Shown piece by piece: positions 44,691 through 55,161 of a stretch of DNA of 64,000 nt (position 1 is its first letter; each line of letters starts with the position of its first letter). The notes beneath the pieces are model-generated. The model saw only the letters and a program-made list of their open reading frames with translations, made no database searches and was not told where the DNA came from. Source of the stretch: Rosa chinensis (Eukaryota > Streptophyta > Magnoliopsida > Rosales > Rosaceae); NCBI RefSeq assembly GCF_002994745.2, contig NC_037088.1, forward strand, positions 46,182,911 to 46,246,910, written 5' to 3'. The translations under genes and the position numbers were made by a program.

Positions 44691-46793
44691 CTACATGCAG
44701 GTCACTCTTTGAAACAGAGATCACTGCATGTGAATTAGCCACTGCCAAAACACACAAAATCGAAGTAAAGCTTCACATTTGATTACCTTGTTATTGAACC
44801 ATACAATTAATTTTGATTTTTTTTTTCAGAGGGAAAATGTCATTGTTATTAAAAGTTCAATGGAGGAAAAACACCATGTGGATACAAGGCTTGAATTTCA
44901 TCAAATGGTATTAAGGGCAGAAATCCATGACAATGAATTTTTAAATTAGGATACGAATAAAATTGAAATTTGAAGTTCCGGATCCTGGTTCAAGCTAATT
45001 AACATTTTGGTGGTACCATTAAGTAAAACAAAGATGGTCGGGTAACAAAAATGTTGTATTTTCCGGTACATCATCAGTAGCGGAGTTAGAATTACATACT
45101 AAGAGGTGCAAAAAGTAGGAATTTTAGTGTCAAATTTTCTTGACTTACAGCTAGGTGACAAGTCGGACAAGTGTTGAGATGGAATAATACTGGCAGTTAA
45201 CATATTGGAGTCTTGGAGTTGGAGGTAAGTTTTTGTTTTCTAGCCCATGTGATTATGCATACTTTGTAAGTCCCAAATAATTAGAAACAAGAAAATAGAA
45301 GGCAGGAATCCATGTTGTTCATGAAAACTGAAAAACTAATTTGCATCTGTTTACTTAAGCTCATCAATGAAATCATATGTCTATAATTAGTGAATTCATA
45401 ATTTATAATTCAGTACGTATAAGCGGTATGGCCAGCTGCCCCTATTGAATAATTAAAGTAGAGATACATTATACAAATTTGAGAGGCTGTCATTACGAAC
45501 TAGTCGCATCTGAAGCTCTGATAGTGCTGCTAGCCAAATACCTAATTTATATATGTTTCTTTTTTTATCCTTTTTTCTATTAGGCAATTTAGGAGAAATA
45601 ATTAAACATGTCTATTTGAAGTCTAATATCTACTACTATAAATGGAGGCCCTCTTTTAGTGTTAAAGGGTTTCATCAAATTTTGAAGTGTTTATAATACC
45701 ATTTCATAACATAATTATTAAATTAAGTCAATAAAATATAAATAAATAAAAGTATAAACTGAAATTAAAAATAGCCAAACCACCAATATTCTATGTTTTA
45801 GTCAACCATTTTCTCTTAACACAATGTCACCCGCGAGAAACAATTTGGAGGGCTGCCTTATATGGCTTTACGAGAGGGGGGGGGGGGGGGTGGTGGGGGT
45901 GACGCAGATCACTTAGGTTTACAAGCAATAAACCTAAAACAAAGGTTCTGGAGTCCACCAGAGATAAATCTCAATCTGATTGATAATATGATAAAATATA
46001 GTTCTGCAACCATTTAAGGTTGCTTATATATGAGAAAAGAAACCCTAGGGCGACTAACAATGAAACCCTAAAGTCCACGGGTAAATAAAAAAAACTAGGA
46101 AACCGAAAATTCGAAAAAACAATAAATTACTAAATTGCAGTTTTGAGGCCCTAAACGACCCCGAAAGCCCGAAAAAGCCCACACATCGTGGCATAGCCAC
46201 GTGTTTTGTTCCTGGCGCGATTCCCTTTCCGGAAAGCTATGGCGCGCTCCAATCGGACACCCAGCTATGACGTAGCTACTAGTAACTTTTCGTTTTCCTC
46301 ATTTTGCACGATCAAACTGCTCTTCGAACTGGGCTGCCATCCGTTCTGCATCGCCGGGGAGGGGGGGTGGGTTTGGAGGGAGAGGTGTCAATCTTATTAA
46401 AATTCCAAAAATCAACTTGTGTGCCAATACAAAATATGAGGGGAAATCTATGACTTTCAGTGTTTAACAATGAACTCAATTATAACAGAAATTTGAAGTT
46501 TCGTATATTGTTCTAAGTTAATGGACATTGATGTCATCGAGGATAAAAACCTTGTTATAGTATCGCTAGCGTTCCCTCATTACTACTCTAGATCTGGTTG
46601 CTCAAATTTAGTTACCGTAATGCTCACTAATTGAGGTCACCGGCAATGACCAATCGGTTATCATTACTACTAGTTATTATCAATAGTCTCAACTTGTTTC
46701 CGTGAGCGGATGTTCAACACTTCATATGGTTCTTATGACATTGTTTCAGTAATATGACAACCAAGGTAACCCCAACAACTACAATCTCCAAAT
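44691..46793. other. Intergenic; probable old retroelement DNA, no gene
   Basis: It contains a run of about 17 G near 45878-45894 and a second G-rich spot at about 46360. The part 45900-46400 (ccaccagagataaatctc, ccttaaatggttgc-type text, gaccccgaaagcccg) has the flavour of an LTR or leader, but no borders were found. A 64-residue ORF (46206-46400) has no family features. Confidence 0.3.
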
Positions 46794-48342
46794 TCACAAT
46801 TTCGAGACGGGCATGTGATATAAGGTAGCACGAGCAGTGTACATCAAGTTCCCAGTTTTCTTCAGCTTGAACTCCTGTGCTACCACAGTTAAGTTTCTCC
46901 CACTCCGCACTACAGATCCATCAATTATCACCTCTGCCTGCAAGTAAGTCCGGTTTTGAAATGCCATTGAGGAAAACTGAAATAAATGAAAATCGTAAAC
47001 AATGTAAACTATGCACTCATGCAGCATCAGATCGATATCATTCAGCAGTAGAAATAACAAGTTTCTCTGCATAATGATGACATAATCAATGTCACTTACC
47101 AATAAAACTTCAGTTGCGAAGATCATGCAAGATTTCTAACCAATATGTAATTATACTCTGTCGTCTTCATCGAAGTTTAGAAAGCATCATATGACAAAAT
47201 CCATACACTAAACAAGAGATTTGAGAGTTCAAAACCACCATCAGCCTTATATATTCAAGGTTGATGAGACTACAACTGATTGTTTGAGGTTTCAAAAACA
47301 TATCTCCATTTGTACAAGATGCTTAGAAAAACAGAGATTCAAAGTCTAAGATGGTGCGCATAGAGGTACAAATAACTCATTAGTCTCATCACCTTAATTG
47401 AAGATATAATCATACTTTTACAAACTACATTTAAGTACCAACAAAATCCTAAATCATGTGTACAATGTCTCAGTAAAGTCAGAGACCATCAATTACAACA
47501 GTTAAAAAGTATTTAGTGCAAGTTATAAAGGACTCACATTCTTTGGTGCAGAAGAGAGGTAAGAGATGCTTAGTTCCCCTAGAAAAAGCTCCTTATCCTC
47601 AGCCACGACCGTTCTTGCAGTAGCAAACGACACAGCCTCAGCAACAGCAGCAACAGCTCCTCCATGAAATCCTCCAAATTTATTCTACCGATTCATACAC
47701 AAAATTAGTTACTTTGTTTGTTTCCAGACAAAAATGAAAGCAAATTAACCAGAAGTTCTCTAGCCTTTTCATTTATCAAATTGAATTACAACTTAGCATA
47801 GTTAGCAGAATCGGTGGAATTGGATTTTTTGAAAAGTCAAACATCGAGCCTAGCAAATTATCATCTTTCACCTTGGTATAGAAAAATCACCTTAACATGT
47901 CTTGCTGAAGTTCAAAGTGTCCTTGTAAGCTGGTTATTATTAAATCCAGTTGAAGTAAAACAAAACAAAACAAAGAAAGGGCTTTTCCTGGGTCAGAATC
48001 CAGTTCCCAGCTTTTTTCTCAGCGCACACACAGGAACAGAAGAAAATGTAGAGATTGAAACAAGAAAGGTGAGAAGCAGGGAAAGCTTACAGTAACAGCA
48101 GGTTTTACAGAGACCAAGCAAGTGATGCGGCCTCGTAGGACTGTCAGGGGCTTGAGGATGCCACCTATGAGGTCGGAATAGAAGTCTTCGGTATTGCAAT
48201 AATCTGGGACATGGCCAGAGACCCCCACTCTTTCAAGAAACCTCAGCAGTTGGTTCAAGTGTTCTTCAGGAATGTCTTTGGAAATTGTTGCTCTGGAATT
48301 GGAAGCAAAGCTCTCTAAGAGAGCAATTGGGGGCTTTGCCAT
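46794..48342 (-). CDS. Hotdog-fold acyl-CoA thioesterase-like protein A (ACOT13 type)
   Basis: Three exons on the minus strand: 48091-48342 (ATG at 48342), 47538-47684 and 46794-46937, giving 180 residues. Introns are GT-AG (GTAAGC.. / ..CGGTAG, GTGAGT.. / ..TTGCAG). Exon 1 ends CLVSVKPAVT; exon 2 begins NKFGGFHGGAVAAVAEAVSF, with the HGG-x-x-x-x-x-x-E signature of 4HBT hotdog thioesterases; exon 3 ends ARATLYHMPVSKL. The His-Gly-Gly turn and the Glu on the central helix are the usual active-site elements. Proteins of this type hydrolyse acyl-CoA or similar thioesters; the substrate is not determinable. An in-frame ATG 54 bases upstream exists, but MAKPP aligns with the neighbour's start. A sister gene follows 1.9 kb to the right, same strand. 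Confidence 0.85.
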
Positions 48343-48804
48343 CTTTATCTTCTTGCCTATTCTTGTGTCAATTACTAGATACCTCTCTGAAACCAACCAA
48401 CTATTCTATTTTCTTATCTTATTATATGGGTAAAGGACTAAAGGGTGACATACTCGCATCTTATATTTGTCATTTTCAGACAGGAATATTTGATTATAAG
48501 TTATAGCCATGGATATAAGATGGGAGGTTAATATATTCACCAGAAAAAAGAAAAGGGAAGTTGATCCATCAATGATACCTAATAACTCTGATTTTATTCA
48601 TCTCTACTGAAAACTATATACATTTGCACAAATAAGTAATCGATTCTTACTGAAGGATATTATTCAAGAATAAATATACATAGGCCGCCTATACATATTA
48701 CCATAATCTATTGAGCCAAAGACCACAATTGGTAATGTGTTGAAGACAAAGCCATGAGGTGCAAAGTGAGGTAACCCAAATAGAGATATACTGAACATCC
48801 AAAT

Positions 48805-50852
48805 TCATAATTTTGAAACAGGCATGTGATAGAAGGTAGCACGAGCAGTGTAGATCAAGTTCCCAGTTTTCTTGAGCTTAAACTCCTGTGCTATTACAGT
48901 AAGATTTCTTCCACTCCGAACTACAGATCCATCAACTATCACCTCTGCCTGTAAAGAAGTTGCAAAGAAATAAATGAGTGATGTAAACTAATGATTGTAA
49001 ACTACACATAAAGAGAGATCAGTGAGCAGTAGAAATGACATAACAAGATGTGTTTTTTAGTTTTTTTTCTCTGTTGATTACAACGTCAATGCCAATTAGC
49101 TCATAACACCTTTACAATGAAATTTTAATTGTCATGATCATGTAAAATACCTAACCAATGATGAACTGAACCAGAGATGGAACTAGACTTGAAAAATCGG
49201 GTGGGCTGCAAATTGAAGTTAATTTTACATGAAAACTGCTACTAAAATTTAAAACTAATTTAGAACCATTTTCTTAATTGATGACTAAGTTAGATAAAAA
49301 TTAGAACTGGGAAATGGGGACAGAGGCTAAAATAAGAGGATGGGAGAAGATTTTTGACTTTATAGAGGCTACACCCTATATAAAACCTGTACTTAAAATA
49401 CTTTTTCCACAAAAAAATGAGGTGGGCTGCAGCTCAACCCAGCCCCCCTCTGGTTCCATGCCTGAACTGAATTGAATATGTGTCTAACTTCAGTCAGCTT
49501 CATCAAAATTTGAAGAGTAGGATGCAATGATGTTATTGATTAAATCTCTACCTTTGAGGTTCAAGCCACTATCAGCCTTATTCATACATGAATGATGAGG
49601 TTACAACTATACTGTTTGAGATTCAAAATATTTTGGCCGATTTGCTAGTCTGTATCTGTGCTGAAGCACTTCCACATTGGCATCTTAAGAAAATGGTTTT
49701 GAAGAAGAGCAAGCAATCTCATTTTGACTGGTAAAAAAAAACCATTAGTGGTCTGTATGTTTCCACTTTTTGCCCCATTTCTTAGTCAGAATGACAAAGT
49801 GTGCTCACCTCCATAGAAAAGGGTTTCAAAGAAAAGCAAACAATCTCTTGTTTATTAGAAAAGTTAAAACAAGTAAAAGGAAAGTTACAATCACAATATA
49901 CAAGTAAATTTTATGAGCATAAAAAATCCTATATCCTATGATCTTGCTTTGGGGTCATTCAGTACCACTTACATTGCCTCAGAAGAGGCGGTCAGTTCCA
50001 CCATATACAACAGTTACCAGAATTTAGATCAAATTCTAAAGGACTCACATTCTTTGGAGCAGAAGAGAGGTAAGAGATGCTTAGTTCCCCAAGAAAAAGC
50101 TCCTTATCCTCAGCCACAACCGTTCTCGCAGTAGCTACCGACACAGCCTCAGCAACAGCAGCTATAGCTCCTCCATGGAATCCACCAAAAGAGTTCTGCA
50201 GATTCATGAAACAAAACATCATTCCCTTGCGTCTGTTGCCAAGCCAATACATAGAAACAAATCAAATTGAACCCAAAGCTCCCTAACCCTTTTCTTTTCT
50301 CACGAATGAAAAATGGGTGAGCAAAGAATGGGTGAAATTCCATTAAAAAAAGCCCAACCTTCAGTCTAATCTAACAAAGTATCCTACTTTGCCTCGGATC
50401 AGTAATACCCAGGTTAGAAATCGACTAAAAGGAATTGAATCTAAGCAAATGTGAAAAAGGGTCCTAATCTTTGCTCCAATTTCCCCCTGTAGATAACCCA
50501 ATTTATAACCTTTTTTTTTTTTTTTAAAGCAAACAAACACAAACCAATGAAAAAGTTTACAAATTGAAACAGAGAGAAGAAGCATGGAAGGCTTTACAAT
50601 AAAAGCAGGTTTAACGGAGACAAGGCAGGTGACACGGCCTCGTTGAATGTTGAGGGGCTTAAGGATGCCACGAACGAGGTAGGAGTAGAAGTCTTTGGTC
50701 TCGCAGTGATCTGGAACAGGGTCGGAGATACCCACTCCTTTGAGAAAATGCAGTGTATCCTTGACCCGTTGTTCAGGGACGTCATCTGAAATTGAGGCTG
50801 TGCAAGCAAACCTCTCTGCCAGAGTACCACACGGTTTTGCCATTTTGCTCAT
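48805..50852 (-). CDS. Hotdog-fold acyl-CoA thioesterase-like protein B (tandem sister of A)
   Basis: The same three-exon plan as gene A: 50598-50852, 50049-50195, 48805-48948. This gives 184 residues from MSKMAKP, or 181 from the second ATG (50843), which aligns with gene A's MAKP start. Exons 2 and 3 have identical lengths to A (147 and 144 bases). Exon 2 (NSFGGFHGGAIAAVAEAVSV) and exon 3 (ending ARATFYHMPVSKL) are almost identical to A, while exon 1 is more diverged (DDVPEQRVKDTLHFLKGVGI against KDIPEEHLNQLLRFLERVGV). That suggests either relaxed constraint on exon 1 or gene conversion at the 3' end. The fold and active-site pattern are as in gene A. Both genes appear intact. Confidence 0.85.
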
Positions 50853-50948
50853 TTGGCGTTGCTCTTTGATCCCTCCCTTCTTATCAAGAATGTAAATGTG
50901 CTGTAGTCGTTTCAGTTAAGTATTTAGTGCAACAGTTGGTTAGTAATA

Positions 50949-51020
50949 ATCAGAGTGGCGCAGCGGAAGCGTGGTGGGCCCATAACCCACAGGTCCCAGG
51001 ATCGAAACCTGGCTCTGATA
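50949..51020 (+). tRNA. Initiator tRNA-Met (CAU)
   Basis: A 72-base cloverleaf. The acceptor stem ATCAGAG pairs with CTCTGAT with A as discriminator. The D-arm is GCGCAGCGGAAGCG, the anticodon stem-loop GTGGGCCCATAACCCAC with CAT at 50981-50983, and the T-arm CCAGGATCGAAACCTGG. The T-loop reads GATCGAAA instead of TTCGAA, and the anticodon stem carries GGGCCCATAACCC; both are typical of plant cytosolic initiator tRNA-Met. It sits about 100 bp beyond the 5' end of thioesterase B, on the opposite strand. It matches the PBS at 33459. Confidence 0.97.
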
Positions 51021-51329
51021 TTATTATAAATTTTAAACTAATTGGCACCGTATACAAATTATTTCCTAACTTTTTTTACTAGTTATGACATGCTCTTTGT
51101 TGTTCCATCTCATTGTCCTTATTTTGATTCATCGCACACACACACACAGATAATACGCTGGGAATTACACATATTCATATAGTTTCTATGAGATATTGTT
51201 TTCATGATAACATGCTCATACGCCCTAACTACAGTATGACAAAAAACAGCACGAGAGGTTGTACGGGCAAATGTAACAAGTCTTGAATGAACATCACATA
51301 CATTATTGTATGTGTCAATAACTTGATAT

Positions 51330-51850
51330 AGATTGTTGATGTTTGGATCCGTTGGGGATCTAATTAACGATAAGTAAGAGATAGAGAGAGAGAGAGAGAG
51401 AGAGTGACACAAGATGTATAGTGGTTCGCTTCCCGTCTTAGCGGGAAACTACGTCCACTTGAAAGCTTATACTAGTGTGTCGAGCCTTGCGGCTCAAGTG
51501 CATTACAAAGTGTGTAATGGAGTTGGGAAGGAATGAATGGTGTTTAAGTGGGAGGAGGCATTCCTTTTATAGGTGAAGGAAGCCATCTCCTTTACATTTT
51601 CTTAGATGTGGGACAAGAACCCACTATTCTAGTCTAAAGAAGCATATTGTGGAGGTAACTTGGCAAGGCCGGGAAGGTGGCTTCCCGGCGACGGATTTGC
51701 GACTTCCGGATACCGTAGCGTAGCTTGAACATAGGGCTACAAGATGCAAGTAGCGGTTGGGCCTCACCATGGCTTGTGGGTGTCCCATAGAGGGTGTTAA
51801 TTATGCTTGGTGAGATAGCAAACTAGTGTCACTAGTAGAGGTATCTACAT
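51330..51850 (-). mobile_element. Probable LTR/TE fragment
   Basis: A GA microsatellite (51380-51403) is followed by tgacacaagatgtatagtgg, 'ttcgcttcccgtcttagcgg' and a low-repeat 400-bp stretch ending ..gagatagcaaactagtgtc. Such text is common in antisense LTR leaders of plant retroelements. No TSD or partner LTR was found, so this is a low-confidence call from general appearance. Confidence 0.3.
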
Positions 51851-53118
51851 AGATATTTTTTTTTTTACAACAATAATTCATAAGAGAATGACCGTTAGCC
51901 ATTGTGTTCCACAATGGAACTGATACACTTTTATTGTGGTTAGAAAAAATATTATCATTAATAAAAAGACTGTACAAGCAGGAAATAAACTCTAAGACAT
52001 GATACCATAGCGTTTTTTGACTGCTATAGATGACAGCTTATGGTGTAGTGAGTAAAAAGACTGTAAAGCAGGAAATAAACAACATAAAAATAATAATTTG
52101 TTTTTTGTTTTTTGAAGAAATGTGACTACTCTTTTATTAATCAGCGAAATTATACATAATGATTTACCCACGTGGGGCTGACAAAAAGTTCATTACCTAA
52201 ACGATTCAACCTTTTTAAGAAGCAATTAAGCACATCCAAAAAAGTTCTAATTCATCTATGGAAAAATCAAGAGGCACAGATGAAATGAATGCCCTTAGCC
52301 TCATATTTCCACAATAGCGAAATTTGGTGTCATGTCCAATGGCTCTAACCCACCAAAGTTTGAACTCTAGCCCAACCCAGTAACCCAAACCCTAACCAGG
52401 CCCAACTGTGAGCCTAGACCCATATGCTCCAGACACCAAAAGGTATGGGCATCCTAAATGAAGTCAGCCGCCACGAAAGATTGGACTGCCACTCCCGCCT
52501 TCAGACTCGCCGTTAGTGTTTGTGCCACAGCCGCCAAAATCGAGGCTGGCTCCATTGATGACCCAACGATCCAACCCAGCATGAAATTGAACCACAAATC
52601 TCCACCTCCAACACTCAAAGCCATCAACAACATTGTGTGCAACATGACAGCCACAAACAATGTCACCGCCACCCACTGCACACAGGCCAATCTTCTCTCC
52701 AAGTCTACCTCCACGACCGCCAGCACCGAAGTCATAGCTTCCCATGTCAAGGCCACTGACACCATCTCTAGAACCACCCCCGACAGCAACGCCTCCACAT
52801 GTTCCAATAGTTCGACCAGGATCCCAAGCCGTGGCTGTCGTCGTCTGCCCACGATCCGTCATCACTAAAACCATCGCATCCTAAATGATTCATGTCTCCT
52901 CTCCTCAACGACCACCGCTGTCCAAAACCTTTGCTCATAGCACTAAGCCAATTGCGTTGCCCGCAAGAGCAGCAGAATGATAAAGTATTATAATTTAATT
53001 GAAATGTATTATGTTTAAAGAGTAACTTCTTGAAAATATAACCCCGACCTAGTTTCTCGGAGCTAGGGTTGCGATCGGAAACCTATGGTTTCTTTGATCT
53101 GAAACGAGTCTAATAGCC
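51851..53118. other. DNA upstream of the LINE endonuclease; no recognised gene
   Basis: 52440-52870 is GC-rich and open in three frames (both strands, 132-136 residues); none has a recognisable family and the overlap is a composition effect. It may be the decayed end of LINE ORF1 or its 5' region, because ORF2 starts at 53119. 51960-52090 contains a near-repeat (ctgtaaagcaggaaataaac twice). Confidence 0.3.
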
Positions 53119-54198
53119 ATGAACGTGTTGTTCTGGAATTGTCAAGGGATTTGTAATCCCTCCACTAGGCGTGCTCTGAAGATTTTAATCTCACAGCATA
53201 AGCCGAAATTGGTGTTTCTGATTGAAACAAAAATTAGAGAAAGAGAGGAGTTCAACAGACTACAACGTAACCTAGGGTTTGATCATGCAAAAGGCGTGAT
53301 GAGCGTTGGGCAGGCTGAGGGACTGGGTTTATTATGGAATGACGAAGTTAAGATCAAAATACGGCAGCCTTCTACGACCCGTTTTATTGATGCAGTGGTT
53401 GATGAAGGAGACGGCTTCCTGCTATGGTGTTTCACTGGATTTTACGGCAATCCAGGTGCAGCAGATCATCATGAGTCCTGGGATCTTCTCCGGGCTTTGA
53501 GTGATGACGACAGTTTACCGTGGGTTGTGCTGGGAGATTTTAATAAAATCTTGTTGGCCTTGGAGAAGCTGGATGGCATACCACGATCGGAAAGTCAAAT
53601 GCGAGGTTTTCGAGAGGCGCTGGGATATGAGGAACTAGTGGACCTTGGGTATTACGGATGCCCGTTTACTTGGAGTGATTCGGAGATGAAGGTTAGGTTG
53701 GATAGGGTGGTTGCTACGGCGGAGAGGTTAGATAGTTTCAGCCATTCTTGTGTGATCCACCTGCCGCCTAGCAAGTCGGATCATATTCCAATTTTTCTTT
53801 GTATTAGTGCAATTTCGGTTGTTCTGTAGAAGAGATATCACAGGTTTAAGTTTGAATCGATGTGGTTGAAGCATGAGGATTTCCATGAGATCGTTCAGCA
53901 GAAATGGCAACGCCTTGTTCTGGGGCAACTAATGTTTCTGGTGTCCAAGAAGATTGCTAGAACCAGTATTGCGTTAGATGATTGGCAGCGCAGTGTGTTT
54001 GGTGACCGTTAGAAAGCAATATCGGAGACTCGTTCATGGGTGGAGGAGCTTTTGAGCTTGTCAGCGACTCCGGAGTTGTTGGCAGAGAGGGGTACTTTGA
54101 TGGCACGTTTGGAGAGTTTGCTATCGGAGGAGGAATTGTACTGGAGTCAGAGAGCTAAGGTCTCATGGCTCAAGGAGGGAGATCGTAATACTGGAAGG
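53119..54198 (+). pseudogene. LINE ORF2: APE endonuclease and start of the linker to RT
   Basis: MNVLFWNCQGICNPSTRRAL opens a plant L1-type endonuclease. Catalytic patterns follow: FLIETK (E), WNDEVKI, GFYGNP, WVVLGDFN (D/N), FTWSD and SDHIPIFL (C-terminal SDH). TAG at 53827-53829 and again at 54010-54012 interrupt the same frame, which continues as RYHRFKFESMWL and WSQRAKVSWLKEGDRNTG. The RT domain that should follow is missing. The element stops abruptly at about 54198, exactly where the duplicated RLP 3' flank begins. Endonuclease residues look preserved; the stops and the truncation make it inactive. Confidence 0.87.
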
Positions 54199-55161
54199 AA
54201 TACTGCTGCTGGACACAAGTGAGAATAAAGGCTTAGGTACTAAATGTGACACTTATCATTCCAACGTATATAGGTTCAACACAAGGTTCCAAACCAGGGA
54301 AGTTGAAGCTTCACACATTATGGTGATGTTTGATATGTGGTAGTTATTTTCTGGTGCGCTAGTTTGTAGTTAAATCTTTATTTTGTTTGACCCTATACAA
54401 ATAACTTTGAAAAAACATGGAAAAAGAAGAAGAAAAACCTCAAGATGCAGTCCCTAATCAGTGGTCATTCAGTAGTTAGTAGTTACTGATCGCATACATT
54501 ATCATTTAAAGTAGAATAGAAATTATTTGAGGCAAAGAGTTGATTGGACCAACAAGTTTTTACAGGTTTGTTTTTTTTTTTTTTATAGGAAGCGGAGTAA
54601 GAGCTAACTCATTGCTCTTATCCGAATTTATTGAAAATCAAATAAACGATACATAGCAAGGGGGACTATGCCAATACCTTGCCAGGATAAAATACAAGCT
54701 GAAAAGTACAATAATCAAGAACGGTAAAGTAACTAACTGAGCACAACTCTAACATGAATATGAAGAAAATGACCGACTGCCAATTCCGACTATTCTGATA
54801 CCTATCATAAATGTCAACGGGGGTAGCTTCTTATTGAAAACTAATACAATGAGACATGGAAACCGAACTTCGCAAGGTAAAGACAAAGAAAGAAAAACAT
54901 GACCGAACAAGCAGGGTACTAAACACACTGTATACTTGAAGACTTGAGCAGATGATTGTACAGCGCAAGTATGTGATGTGCTCAATTGAAAGGAAGCGCT
55001 TGTTTCAGAAGATGTTGGCGTTGTATAAAACATAAGTGGCATACCATTAGTCGATTAGTAGGAAAAGACAAACTTATAATAACCAATTATTCCAACGATG
55101 ATGCAGTATAAAAAAGCTATCTATGATGAACACAGATGTAGAGAAAGAGAGAGATTACCGC
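54199..55161. repeat. Downstream segment of the RLP cluster, duplicated at 62509-63630
   Basis: From ctgctggacacaagtgag onward this matches 62515 and following with few changes: aggttcaacacaaggttcca, 'gaagcttcacacattatg', agcggagtaagagctaactc, 'gaccaacaagtttttacag', cttgtttcagaagatg. In the right-hand copy a 38-bp piece around aggttcaacacaaggttcca is itself repeated (62586 and 62614), and a ~170-bp insertion follows near 62755. The region is probably the 3' UTR and downstream flank of the RLP gene. The minus-strand ORFs here are not family-like. Confidence 0.8.

Noticed and set aside
52458..52874. Three overlapping ~135-residue ORFs on both strands
   Set aside because: Open in several frames because of GC-rich composition; no domain recognised. 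Left as part of the LINE upstream region.
54749..55042. 97-residue ORF, repeated at 63309-63500
   Set aside because: It is conserved only because the RLP downstream segment is duplicated; the frame is not maintained between the two copies.
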